Source: Platanthera guangdongensis (Eukaryota > Streptophyta > Magnoliopsida > Asparagales > Orchidaceae). Taken from it: a DNA stretch of 64,000 nucleotides. Under the pieces are notes generated by a model. That model saw only the letters and a program-made list of their open reading frames with translations, did not search any database and was not told the origin of the DNA. Positions 31,673 to 42,643 of the stretch are shown here, in pieces; position 1 is the first letter of the stretch; every line of letters begins with the position of its first letter. The stretch is taken from contig CM077163.1 in the NCBI GenBank assembly GCA_039583875.1, positions 108,819,213 to 108,883,212 on the forward strand. Direction: 5' to 3'. A program made the translations under genes and the position numbers.

Positions 31673-33780
31673 TGAAAGTCTTTAGTTTTAAGGACAGCTA
31701 AATTACCTAGAGGGGGTGAATAGGTTATTGGTTTATAGTGCTATATTTTAAAACTTAATTACCTATGTGAGTGATGTGATTAGTTTAATTATGCTTCCAA
31801 GGCAATCACACAAACAACACAGCAAATTTATAATGGTTCATCAAATTATGGGTACATCCACTTTCCCTCCCATCTTTCCAACTACTTGTTAGACATGGAA
31901 CTTCTCTAATCTCAGCTCCTAAGAGGTTAAAACTCAGATCCCTCGGGATCTCTCAGTCTCCTCCAAGACCTACAGCTCGGGTACAAGGCCCTATAACTCA
32001 GTGATCCATAGATCACATACCTCAGGACAAAGGCCGAACAACTCAGGCTGGGAGGACAGCCCTACCTCAGATCCACAAAGGATCCTACTTTATAGATAAT
32101 GACTCCCCTAAGTCTCAGGCACAAAGGCCCTACCTCAAATCCAAAGGGATCCTACAACTCAAGAACAAGTGCCATACCACTCAGAGAGAATGATTCTCCT
32201 ACCCCGGGCTTAAAAGCCCAATATCTCAATGATCAACTGATCACCTAACTCAAATCTAAATATGATCCTACACTCAGATCCACACTTAGATCCTACACTC
32301 AGATCCACACTTGGATCCTGTACTCAACCTTTATATAATTAGTCCTACAGCTCAGATTTGTTAAGATCCTACAGGGTGTGAGTGTGGGTGGTTTGACTAT
32401 GACAATAGAGAAATTTCTCTGAGTCGTCTTCTTCTTCCAGAGCTAATATATACTCAGCCCTAACTTCTTCACATCAACAGGAATCTTGAGCTGGAAGCAA
32501 CTTTGCAGATATGTTGCTCTACACCTTGGTGAACTGAACTAGAAGCTCAGCTCTCTCTTCTACAAAGCTCCAGAAATTTATCTACAGGAAATGTTCTGCT
32601 GGATCTGTGAAGTAACTACTACTGGGGCTTTTTTCCCTTAACAGCTTCTCAAGCTGAGATAAACTCAGCTCTGTCTTTCAAATTGCTGAAACTAGATGAC
32701 TCAGCTTCTTCTTCTTACTCAAAAAGAGGACTTTTTGATCTTTCTATTGAAGATGATTTGATTATTCAGATTATGGTTTATTCAATAGCTAACTATCTGT
32801 GAGTCATAGACAAACTTGCTTTTGTACTTAGATTAGCACTTTGAACTGGCTCTCCAAGATCTGTAACAATGGTGAGCAGGAAGATGAAGTCCCAAACTAA
32901 TTTCCCAAAAAGCTACTTCTTCTTCCTCGATCTCCTCCTTTTATTATTTGCCCATCAACGGCTATTTGAGCAGTGTGCCCCACTTAGAATTGGTTGGCTG
33001 GTACCTAGCGTTTGCATTAATGGCTGAATAATAGGCAAGCGACGACATTTGGGGCGTACTGTAGCTTTCCCGTAACAAATTCAAATAATGTTAACTTGTT
33101 GACTTTGCTGGCATCACCATCTATAGACTTCGCCAAAATCAAGCATCTTTAATATAAGCATTGAGTGAAGTCCATTCACTCAGTGCCAAAATACTTAGAC
33201 AGATATTCTGTCACTAGGCGTTGAGTTAGTAATCTTCACTCAATGCCAAAACACTTAGATAGATTTTCTGTCACTAGGTGTTGAGTCAATAAGCTTCAGT
33301 CAACACCAAACTACATGACAGATTTTCTGTCACTTGGCATTGAGTGAGTAAGCTTCACTCAATGTCAAACTACTTAATTGATTTTCTTCTATTATTAGGC
33401 GTTGAGTGAGCGTCCTTCACTCAACGTATTTGGACTTGGCCAAATATCTATGTGAAATCACAGTATCTGACTGACTAGGTTCAGTCAACATTTTATCACA
33501 TGGTGTTCAGTGAGTAAGCTTCACTCAATGCCAGTGGACTTAGTCAAATATCTACACAGATTTTTTGTGGCTTTGACTGTCTGAGCTAAACTCAACGAAT
33601 ATGAAGTTATGGCATCGAGTGAATGGAATTCACTCAATGCCTGTGAACTTAGCCACATTTCTGCCTATTTCTTCTTAGGCTTTTACTGCCTTATCCTGTC
33701 TTTTAGCTTTTTGTTGTATGTCGTTGAGTGAGTAGACTTCACTCAATGCATGTGGACTTAACCGCATCTTCAGCTTGACA
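31673..33780 (-). repeat. LTR fragment E of the A/B copia family
   Basis: Minus-oriented. Its left edge TGAAAGTCTTTAG is the reverse of the A/B LTR end, followed by the family's AGAGGGGGTGAATAGG stretch. The middle holds many CCTACAACTCAGATCC-type repeats, and the right part the GTTGAGTGA hairpin array. The outer (U3 start) end is missing; similarity fades at about 33780. No primer site or gag adjoins it. 33781-33868 is AT-rich with nothing recognisable. Confidence 0.8.
33155..33765. repeat. GTTGAGTGA / TCACTCAACGCC hairpin array (LTR fragment E)
   Basis: About nine units of the A/B LTR hairpin array in reverse orientation, with TTAGACAGATTTTCTGTCAC-type spacers, matching the spacers of the other two copies. 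Confidence 0.85.
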
Positions 33781-33868
33781 ATTGTTTGGCTTTGAATAAA
33801 TTATGAATTGTTAATATACCTATGTTCATGTACATTAATTAAGTCATTTTTGTTTATTTTCTTTGCTT

Positions 33869-34279
33869 TGTTGAAGTATTAGACCGGGCGACCTTACGGT
33901 CTTGTCTGGCGGGTTGTTGACTGCGCGGTCTAGCAATTCCTTTCCAGCAGGTTCATATTTAGATTGTTGTTGTTGGTAGTCCGAGCGGTCTGGCGGTCTC
34001 CTCAGAAGCCTGGAGACCGGGCGGTCTATCGGTCTCCTATTGTGGCATGTTCTCTTCTTACTGAAGTTGTCGAGCGGTTAGCCTATGCGGTCTCTTTAAT
34101 TTCTAGCTGCTCAGACCTATACATTTTTAGTCCCATATTGTTTGTTTATACTCTCTCATCTCTCCTCCATTCTATAAAAGGGAGGTCATACCTTTGTAAA
34201 TGATATCTTTTTTGGATAATAAACTTTCAATTATTCAAATTTCTGTCTGTTTGTTAGCTGTGTGTTCTCTACTTTTACA
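33869..34279 (+). repeat. 5' LTR of copia element F
   Basis: 411-bp LTR, TGTTGAAGTATT to ACTTTTACA, followed at once by the primer site TGGTATCAGA (34280-34289). It contains several GACCGGGCGGTCT-like palindromes upstream of a TATA box CTATAAAAG (34172-34180). The 3' LTR of F is not in the window. Confidence 0.85.
34172..34180 (+). promoter_or_regulatory. TATA box of copia F LTR
   Basis: CTATAAAAG, about 100 bases before the LTR end and downstream of the GCGGTCT palindromes. Transcription is expected to start near 34205. Confidence 0.7.
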
Positions 34280-34677
34280 TGGTATCAGATCCCTCGGTCC
34301 TTTCCTCCTGACTGAGCTCTATCTGTTCTCGCAGCTTGATTTCTCTTCTGTCCGCTGCCCTGTTCGTGCGGCTTCTCCCTGTTCGCGCGACTTTCTTCGG
34401 CCTATTCTCTTGGGTCCCTTGCTTCCTCTTCTCTTCTGTTCGCTCGACCTCTTTCAGTTCGCGCGACCTCTTTCCCCGTGCCTTGGTCTGCTTCCTGGCC
34501 GCTGGTGTTTTGCCACCGTGCCGCTGCAGCTTCTTCTCTTTAGCCCGCTGCGATTTCGTCCTTGTTCGTTGCGGTTTCTTTCTTGTGTCTCGGCCTCCTC
34601 CTTAGGTCGTGCGGCTTGCTCTCCTTTTTTCTCTCACCGCGGCTTCTCTTCTTCTCACGCGGTTTCCTGCCTTCTCT

Positions 34678-35345
34678 ATGGCCACTACTTCCGATCTCTC
34701 CACGCCCGTTATCTCTACCTCCACCACTCCTGTAGCTCCTCCGCCTCCTACTCCTTCGGGCAACCTTGGCACGCTTTCTAAACTTGTTGGCTCCAACTAT
34801 CCCGATTGGAGTGTCTCTTTCACCTTTCTTCTTCGTTCTCAGTGCAAGCGTCATCACCTCACCGATAACCCTCCTCCTCTTAACTCTCCTCAATTTGAAG
34901 ACTGGGATGCGAGTGATTCCCTTGTCCGCAGTTGGCTGGCCAACAGCCTCTCTGATGAGTGCCTTCCCGTCATTCGCCATGATGAGATGGTCAAGGCCGC
35001 TTGGCTTCACCTAGCTGCTCTCTATTCAAAGGGGGGTCAGACGTCCCGCGTTTATAGTCTTTATGCGGACCTCTTCGCCCGCCCTTCCATGTCTCCCGTT
35101 GTGGCTTATCAGCAGGTCGAGGCTCTTGGCGCAGAAATCCTCCAGAATCGCCCCTTCTCCGCGGACTTGGCCGACCAGCACAAACACTTCCAGGAACTGC
35201 TGGTTGTTTGTTATCTTCTCCGTCTTCCCAATTCCTATGATATGATCCGCCAGCAGATCTTGGGTGAGGCGGAATCTCCTACTTTGGATGCCACCTCGGC
35301 TCGCATTGTTGCTGTTTCTTCACTGCTCTAGCAGCCTCTGTTGAC
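34678..35345 (+). pseudogene. gag: Copia element F: Gag
   Basis: Gag of a Ty1/copia element distinct from A-D. ATG at 34678 starts MATTSDLSTPVIST. A Pro-rich N-terminus is followed by the Gag core (LVGSNYPDWSVSFTFLLRSQCKRHHL, EDWDASDSLVRSWL, AAWLHLAALYS, VYSLYADLFARPSMSPVVAYQQ, QELLVVCYLLRLPNSYD). A TAG at 35329-35331 ends the frame early. The remaining Gag, including a zinc knuckle, continues after element G at 41398. A C/T-rich leader lies between the primer site and the ATG. Confidence 0.87.
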
Positions 35346-35350
35346 CTCCC

Positions 35351-37204
35351 TGTTAAAATTCAACAAACCGCAGACGCCCCCTTGGATACCCTGTTGAAAA
35401 CTCAACAAACCAAAGGAGAATACGCCCACTTATAATGTTGAAAGTTTTCCCGGATCGTGGAGTTAGCAGGGGTTATCTCAACAAAGCAGTAACAACCAGC
35501 AACACATGCAGCACAAGCTTCTTTATTGATCAAGAGCAAACTTCATTACAAGGCGAGACATACATGGCGAGACATGCTTCACCAAAACCCAACACCGGGA
35601 GAGCAGAGACAGTTACAAAGACAAGAACAAAAAACAAGCCGCGCGGACTCAATCAACAAGCCGCCGACCTACTGCTGTGGAGTCCGCTCAGTCCGCCAGG
35701 TCGCCGGACCGCAACCCAAGCCGCGCGGACTCACCCTTGTTCCAATGCTTAGCTCTTCACCGCCGGTATGCACGCCGCCAGACCGCACAAGCTGCGTCAC
35801 CGAATGGAACAGTCCGCCTGAAGCAGGCGACTTCCTGAACCCCGAACCAAGTCGCCAAAGAGAAGACCGCCTGGTCGCTATCCGCGACCTGCTGTTTACC
35901 GCCTGTTGCTTAACCGCAGAGTCCGCACTGTCCCTGACCGCAATCAGAGCCAAGTCCTGGCTTTCCAGCGCTATCCGCACAACCTGCACAGCACAACCGG
36001 GTCAACTCTCAATCCGCACGGACACAAAGTCCAGACCGCAGTAACTTACGCGAGCTCAATTACTGTTCACTTACTTCGGTCTAGGTCCTTTTTCCTGATG
36101 TGACATGGGTCCTATTTATAGGCACGACGATGAGTATGGTCACCGCCCTAGCCGATAGGATCACCGCCACAACCCGCAGCTAGAACAAGTGTGTCCGCAC
36201 ATCCCGCGGACACACCTTCCAGTTCGCCGCTCCTGTGCAGATAGCCAGTCCGCTCCAGCTTCTCCAAGGCCGGACTCCAATATCCAGTCCGCCTTGCCGC
36301 CAGAGACCAAGCCAGGACCACCACAGCCGGACTCCACAACAGCCGTGTCCGCCATTCTGGGGACAAGGCATCAGCCCGCAAAACCCGAGCCTGCAGCGTC
36401 GCCATCAAGGCACCTGCCGGACTCAGCGAACACCCGGCTTCCGTCCGCATATCCCAAGTCCATTGCCTCATTGCCAAGGCACCTCCGGACTTAGCGGACA
36501 CGCCAATCCAGTCCGCTAACAGCAGACTCCAGTCCGAAATTCCTGAGTCCATAACCTCGTCACAAGGCTAAACCGGACTCAGCGGACTCGGGTCCAGTCC
36601 GCACGCTCCTGCACAAGCAATTCTCCAGTCCGCATTTCCCCAAGCTAGCAAACAAGGCAAATGCACTTCTACTACGCTTGACGGACTGAGAAACCAGCCC
36701 GCGCTCCACTGCGCGATCTCCCCGGACTGAGCCATCCTGGACTTGGTTCAATTCCCACCAAGTCCAGTCCGCTGGCCACAAGGGCCAGTCCGCACTTACT
36801 GGCGGACACTGGATCTAGCCCGCCATACCGGGCGACCTCCAGTTCCGGTCCGCGCTGACCGGCGGTCTCCGCGGCTTCCACTTGCCGCTTCACTAGAGCA
36901 AGACCAAGGCATCTGCCAAACCGGTCTGCCGAGCTCCAGTTCTTCAGTCCGCTTCTTGCCGGACTCCGCGGATAACATTCCTATCCGCCCGGTTACTTTC
37001 TGGGAGTCAACCACCTGCTGAGCAAACACTGGCCTGCCAGACCGCCGCTGCTGTCCGCGCAGTCCGCGCGAACAGGCCGCCACAGATCAAACCGCCTGCA
37101 ACATCCCTGCCGACCTAGCAGTCCGCCAACCCAGTCCGCGTAGTCCGCGCGGATAGGTTTCCCAAGCCTTCCATTCACCCACTTTCACTTCACAGAATTC
37201 AACA
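35351..37204 (-). repeat. 3' LTR of element G
   Basis: 1854 bp, TGTTAAAATTC to GAATTCAACA on the plus strand. It is saturated with AGTCCGC/GCGGACT heptamers, many as inverted pairs. A reversed TATA box (CTATAAATAGG on the minus strand) is at 36111-36122. Confidence 0.92.
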
Positions 37205-37341
37205 CTCCCCCTTGAAGTGAGAAGTGGTGAATAACTCCAGCAGCTCCCGTAACCTTGCGCCTGGTCCTTCCGATAGCATCTACGAAGAGATGTCCAAGAC
37301 ATAGTCCTCGCCCCGCATATCATGGACCATGAGGGAGCCCT

Positions 37342-39447
37342 TCAGCATCTTCTAAAAGGAGCCATGCTTCCCTCTGCCTTCTTCAGCTTCAACCTCCAAT
37401 CATGCATCACAGGAGTATCACCAACTTCCTTGGACCCAGAAGCCCAAGCCTCGTTGCCTCTGAGAGAAGTCACCTCTTCAGACTTGGTGTCAACCACCTC
37501 CTTGATTCTAGTGGGGTCTTCACAGCCAGAAGTACCTTGCTCGACCTGAGGGCTAACAAAGAAACACGGGACCAAGTCCGCCGTGTTCCCTTCACAATAT
37601 CGAGCTGGTGGCTTACTGATCCTCTTCGATCTCCGAAGAACCTGATCATGGCTAACCACCTCCGCTGCTTTTGAACCAGCTCCGTTCCCGGGCAAATCCG
37701 GAACAATGCTCCCCTTGCTCCCTGAACAAGACGCCTCCTTACTGGAACCAAAAGCATCTGGAGCAACGCTCCCCCTGCTACCTGAACCAGAAGACTCCCC
37801 TCTTGAACAAGAGCAGCCTGGAACATCGCTCCCCTTGATTCCTGAACCGGAAGCCTCCGCCTTCGAGCCAAAAGATCCTGGAGCATCGCTCCCCCTTCTT
37901 CTCGACTCTGACGCCTTTGCCCCGGAGCTAGAACAACCTGGAGCACCTGGTGACTCAGGTAACTCCACTTCCTTAGCAACAACCTCCTTCAGCCCACCAT
38001 CTGACCTGCTTATCTCTAGCTCTACATAAGAGCTACCCCAATACGGCATCAACTCATCAAAAACAATGTCTCTCGACACTATGAGTTTCTTCGTCGCAGG
38101 ATCCATACACCTCCATCTTCTTCTCTGCTCATCATACCCAACAAAGACTAGCTTTGTCTTGAGAGCACCCGGAGAGTGTAGATAGCAGGTAGATCCAAAC
38201 ACCCAAAGGTGCTTCACTGAGGGCTTCACTCCGAACATCAGCTCATAAGGAGTCTTCATTATGATCGGACTAAGAGGCATCCGGTTGATGACATGAGCAG
38301 CACAGGCTATTCCCTCCGCCCAAAGAGCCTTCGGAACGCCTTTACTCCGAAGCCAACACTTGTAGGTCTCCGTTAACCAACGGATCATCCGAGCTGCAAC
38401 ACTACCCTGTTGTGAAGTATGTCCACAAGAAAGCTCCATCCGGATCCCTTGCTTCCTGCAAAAGCGTGAGAACTCGGTTGAGGCAAACTCACCACCGAAA
38501 CGTGTCATCAACACCTTGATCCTCCGGCCAAGCTGGCCTTCGACAAGCTTCTTGAACTCCACAAACAAGCGTACCATGTTGGACTTCATCTTCATAAAGT
38601 ATACCCAAGTATACCCAGAATAGTCATCAACCAATATCAGCATGAACCTGCTGCCTCCAAGACTGGCCGTGACGGTCGGTCCCACCAGAGCACAATGGAC
38701 AACCGCCAATGGTGCATTACTCCTGGATTGTGCTTTGTTGACCATGAAGCGATAGGCTCCACTTTCCTGACATCCCGCACACCCCCGACCATCGCCATAG
38801 GATGACAATCTAGGCAAGCCTCTTACGAGTCTTCTTTCCGCCATTGCTTTCAGCTTGTCCATCCCTACATGCCCCAGTCTTTCATGCCAGATAGCTGCAC
38901 TATCACTGGCATTCCTCCGATCAACTCCAGAACTAGTTGAAATCCCAACTACGTTCTTCTCCTTCCTCCCTACCTGAGCAACGTTCGCCGAGAGCAAGAC
39001 AACCTTGCACTCCTTCCGAAGATGACCTTGCTGCTTGCATTTATAGCACCGTGGTCCTTCCTTCCTCTTCCTATCACGCCTAGGAGAGACACTCCTTTCT
39101 TCCTGATATGAAGTAGAGGGACCATCTTCAGCAGCAACCTTCACCTCCTTCCTGAACAACCCATCAAGGGAAGTCCAAACCTCCGCAGCTGACCGACATC
39201 CACTGATGTGGTCCAAGAGCTCCGATGAGATCACCTGCTTGAGAATAGACTCCGCTTTCGCATTTGCCTCCTTCCAAGCTCTCATCGCCTCAGCATTGCC
39301 AGCAGTATCCTCTTGTCTTCCTACTCCACATACAACCTCCCAAAGGTCCTCGCCAAGAAGAAAGCTCTTCATACAGGACTTCCACCATTCACAGTTCGCC
39401 TCTGTAAGAAGATCAATACCAAGACAACTTGCATCCTCCACTGCCAT
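37342..39447 (-). CDS. Gag-integrase fusion ORF with catalytically dead integrase
   Basis: One uninterrupted ORF. Start chosen at the ATG at 39447 (MAVEDASCLGIDLL), a normal copia Gag opening; the frame is also open upstream through the primer site to 39612. In the 701 residues from that ATG: a shortened Gag core (WWKSCMKSFLLGEDLW to about 100), a CCHC zinc knuckle (C134, C137, H142, C147), integrase HHCC zinc domain (H188, H193, C223, C226), and an integrase core keeping VDDYSGYTWVYF and GGEF. The three catalytic acids are replaced: Ala253 and Arg316 for Asp, Ala352 for Glu. A Ser/Gly/Ala repeat region (about 490-590) and the linker block RRSKRISKPPARY follow. Protease, RT and RNase H are absent. 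RNA and DNA binding may remain; strand transfer should not. Confidence 0.85.
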   Translation of the reverse strand: MAVEDASCLGIDLLTEANCEWWKSCMKSFLLGEDLWEVVCGVGRQEDTAGNAEAMRAWKEANAKAESILKQVISSELLDHISGCRSAAEVWTSLDGLFRKEVKVAAEDGPSTSYQEERSVSPRRDRKRKEGPRCYKCKQQGHLRKECKVVLLSANVAQVGRKEKNVVGISTSSGVDRRNASDSAAIWHERLGHVGMDKLKAMAERRLVRGLPRLSSYGDGRGCAGCQESGAYRFMVNKAQSRSNAPLAVVHCALVGPTVTASLGGSRFMLILVDDYSGYTWVYFMKMKSNMVRLFVEFKKLVEGQLGRRIKVLMTRFGGEFASTEFSRFCRKQGIRMELSCGHTSQQGSVAARMIRWLTETYKCWLRSKGVPKALWAEGIACAAHVINRMPLSPIIMKTPYELMFGVKPSVKHLWVFGSTCYLHSPGALKTKLVFVGYDEQRRRWRCMDPATKKLIVSRDIVFDELMPYWGSSYVELEISRSDGGLKEVVAKEVELPESPGAPGCSSSGAKASESRRRGSDAPGSFGSKAEASGSGIKGSDVPGCSCSRGESSGSGSRGSVAPDAFGSSKEASCSGSKGSIVPDLPGNGAGSKAAEVVSHDQVLRRSKRISKPPARYCEGNTADLVPCFFVSPQVEQGTSGCEDPTRIKEVVDTKSEEVTSLRGNEAWASGSKEVGDTPVMHDWRLKLKKAEGSMAPFRRC

Positions 39448-39533
39448 GGTTCTACCACTGGTTTCCTCTACAGACGAGCAACTACTTCCATTGAGCACTG
39501 CTTGACCACTCCAACAACCTCCCTCTGATACCA

Positions 39534-41397
39534 TGTTAAAATTCAACAAACCGCAGACGCCCCCTTGGATACCCTGTTGAAAACTCAACAAACCGAAGGA
39601 GAATACGCCCACTTATAATGTTGAAAGTTTTCCCGGATCGTGGAGTTAGCAGGGGTTATCTCAACAAAGCAGTAACAACCAGCAACACATGCAGCACAAG
39701 CTTCTTTATTGATCAAGAGCAAACTTCATTACAAGGCGAGACATACATGGCGAGACATGCTTCACCAAAACCCAACACCGGGAGAGCAGAGACAGTTACA
39801 AAGACAAGAACAAAAAACAAGCCGCGCGGACTCAATCAACAAGCCGCCGACCTACTGCTGTGGAGTCCGCTCAGTCCGCCAGGTCGCCAGACCGCAACCC
39901 AAGCCGCGCGGACTCACCCTTGTTCCAATGCTTAGCTCTTCACCGCCGGTCTGCACGCCGCCAGACCGCACAAGCTGCGTCACCGAATGGAACAGTCCGC
40001 CTGAAGCAGGCGACTTCCTGAACCCCGAACCAAGTCGCCAAAGAGAAGACCGCCTGGTCGCTATCCGCGACCTGCTGTTTACCGCCTGTTGCTTAACCGC
40101 AGAGTCCGCACTGTCCCTGACCGCAATCAGAGCCAAGTCCTGGCTTTCCAGCGCTATCCGCACAACCTGCACAGCACAACCGGGTCAACTCTCAATCCGC
40201 ACGGACACAAAGTCCAGACCGCAGCAACTTACGCGAGCTCAATTACTGTTCACTTACATCGGTCTAGGTCCTTTTTCCTGATGTGACATGGGTCCTATTT
40301 ATAGGCACGACGATGAGTATGGTCACCGCCCTAGCCGATAGGATCACCGCCACAACCCGCAGCTAGAACAAGTGTGTCCGCACAGCCCGCGGACACACCT
40401 TCCAGTTCGCCGCTCCTGTGCAGATAGCCAGTCCGCTCCAGCTTCTCCAAGGCCGGACTCCAATATCCTGTCCGCCTTGCCGCCAGAGACCAAGCCAGGA
40501 CCACTACAGCCGGACTCCACAACAGCCGTGTCCGCCATTCTGCGGACAAGGCATCAGCCCGCAAAACCCGAGCCCGCAGCGTCGCCATCAAGGCACCTGC
40601 CGGACTCAGCGAACACCCGGCTTCCGTCCGCATATCCCAAGTCCATTGCCTCATTGCCAAGGCACCTCCGAACTTAGCAGACACGCCAATCCAGTCCGCT
40701 AACAGCAGACTCCAGTCCGCAACTCCTGAGTCCATAACCTCGTCACAAGGCTAAACCGGACTCAGCGGACTCCGGCTCCAGTCTGCACGCTCCTGCACAA
40801 GCAATTCTCCAGTCCGCATTTCCCCAAGCTAGCAAACAAGGCAACTGCACTTCTACTACGCTTGACGGACTGAGAAACCAGCTCGCGCTCCACTGCGCGA
40901 TCTCCCCGGACTGAGCCATCCTGGACTTGGTTCAATTCCCACCAAGTCCAGTCCGCTGGCCACAAGGGCCAGTCCGCACTTACTGGCGGACACTGGATCT
41001 AGCCCGCCATACCGGGCGACCTCCAGTTCCTGTCCGCGCTGACCGGCGGTCTCCGCGGCTTCCACTTGCCGCTTCACTAGAGCAAGACCAAGGCATCTGC
41101 CAAACCGGTCTGCTGAGCTCCAGTTCTTCAGTCCGCTTCTTGCCGGACTCCGCGGATAACATTCCTATCCGCCCGGTAACTTTCTGGGAGTCAACCACCT
41201 GCTGAGCAAACACTGGCCTGTCAGACCGCCGCTGCTGTCCGCGCAGTCCGCGCGAACAGACCGCCCAGGCCGCCACAGAGCAAACCGCCTACAACATCCC
41301 TGCCGACCTAGCAGTCCGCCAACCCAGTCCGCGTAGTCCGCGCGGATAGGTTTCCCAAGCCTTCCATTCACCCACTTTCACTTCACAGAATTCAACA
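39534..41397 (-). repeat. 5' LTR of element G
   Basis: 1864 bp, the upstream LTR in element orientation. The minus-strand TATA box at 40294-40305 would start transcription near 40265, giving a leader of about 730 bases in the LTR. It has the same AGTCCGC/GCGGACT saturation as its partner. Confidence 0.92.
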
Positions 41398-41402
41398 CTC
41401 CC

Positions 41403-42643
41403 CCCTTCCCAGGACTCCTATGCTCACTAGGGGGGCCTAGTGGCCGTAGTCACTCAGGTGGGCATAGTTCGTCCAGGTTCCTCTACTCTCACTGTGGTCG
41501 TACCGGCCATTATGTTGACCGTTGCTGGCAGAAACATCCACATCTTCGCCCTTCTGGTGATGCTCCTTCCTCGACCTCCGCCTCCTCTCGATTGTCTGCC
41601 TCTGTGGCCACGACGTCAGGTAGTGCCTACGTCGTTACCCAAGGTAAATGGTTGATTGACTCGGGTGCTATAAATCATATGACTAGCAACCCTCATTGCT
41701 TCTCTCTCCTTGAAACGCATGACCGACTGCCCCCGGTTCATGTGGCGGATGGTTCACCATCCCCGGTTCTTGGGACGGGCATGGTTTAAGTCACCCCGTC
41801 GCTTCGCTTGGATGACACTCTCTATGTCCCGAAGTTCCCGTGCAATTTATTATCTGTTACTACTTTATGTCGGCAACTTCAGTGCTCCGTCTTATTCACA
41901 CCCACTTCTTGTTCTTTTCAGGACACGAGGACCCAGCAGACGATTGCTACTGGGACTGAGAGCGGCGTCCTCTACTTCCTCGATAATGCTTTCGCTCTAT
42001 CTGCCTACTCCTCCTCCTCTACAGATCTGCTTCAATGGCATCTTCGCCTTGGACATCCTTCTCCTCGGATTCTTCGACAGCTTCTGCCACACTTACCTCC
42101 GACCAGTTCTCCGCTCAACTGTGATGCGTCTCAGGTTGGCAAATATCATCGCTCCTCCTTCCCGCTGAAGCAAGGCCGTGGCTCCTCTCTCCCGTTTGAT
42201 CTCATTCATTCTGATGTCTGGGGTCCTGCTCCTACCCTCACTGTTGGTCGGGGTAGTTCCTACTTTGTAACTTTTATAGATGATTTTTCTAGATGTACCT
42301 GGGTGTATCTGTTAAAAGTTCACTCTGAACTCTTTTCTATCTGGCAATCTTTCTATTTTATGATTAAAACTCAATTTGGCATTTCTATTAAAGTTTTTTG
42401 CTCTGATAATACTAAGGAATATCTTAGTCATGAGTTCTCCTCTTTCTTTCGGCAACATGGTCTTCTTCATCAAACTACCTGTGTTTACACCTCCCAGCAG
42501 AATGGGGTGGCGGAGCGTAAAAACCGTCACCTCCTGGATGTCACACGCACTCTCATGATGCAGATGCAAGTGCCCCGCTCCTACTGGGGCTACGATGTGC
42601 TCCTCGCTTGCTATCTTATCAATCGTCTTCCCTCCACGGTTCT
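41403..42643 (+). pseudogene. Copia element F: Gag end, protease and integrase
   Basis: Continues F after element G. A knuckle-like HCGRTGHYVDRCW near 41489-41527 lacks the first Cys. From 41592 come the protease (WLIDSGAINHMT, catalytic Asp present) and a stop at 41787-41789. An open frame from 41808 then gives LDDTLYVPKFPCNLLSV, the integrase zinc domain (WHLRLGHPS, whose Cys pair is not recognisable) and the catalytic core: Asp in LIHSDVWGP, Asp in FCSDNTKEY, Glu in QQNGVAERKN. The reading is cut at 42643 by the Athila LTR, in the block ACYLINRLPSTVL. RT and RNase H are not in the window. Confidence 0.87.

Larger units (their letters stand above)
35351..41397 (-). mobile_element. Non-autonomous copia element G
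   Basis: Complete minus-strand insertion in the gag of F. The LTRs (39534-41397 and 35351-37204) are nearly identical apart from point changes and about 10 bp of length. Target duplication CTCCC is at 35346-35350 and 41398-41402. On the minus strand the primer site TGGTATCAGAGGGAGG directly follows the 5' LTR, and the purine tract AAGGGGGAG directly precedes the 3' LTR. The inside is only 2.3 kb with a single ORF, Gag-like plus an altered integrase; no protease, RT or RNase H. Replication would need another copia element's enzymes. Confidence 0.93.

Noticed and set aside
31442..31675. A 77-codon forward ORF
   Set aside because: No recognisable content; it lies in the probable LTR fragment of element D, on the opposite strand.
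35435..36519. Overlapping ORFs of 90-190 codons in the G LTRs (also 39618-40702)
   Set aside because: Explained by the AGTCCGC/GCGGACT-rich LTR sequence; duplicated only because LTRs are duplicated.
37342..37600. A separate host gene at the 3' part of the G ORF
   Set aside because: The frame is continuous with the integrase and the linker block RRSKRISKPPARY is normal copia sequence.
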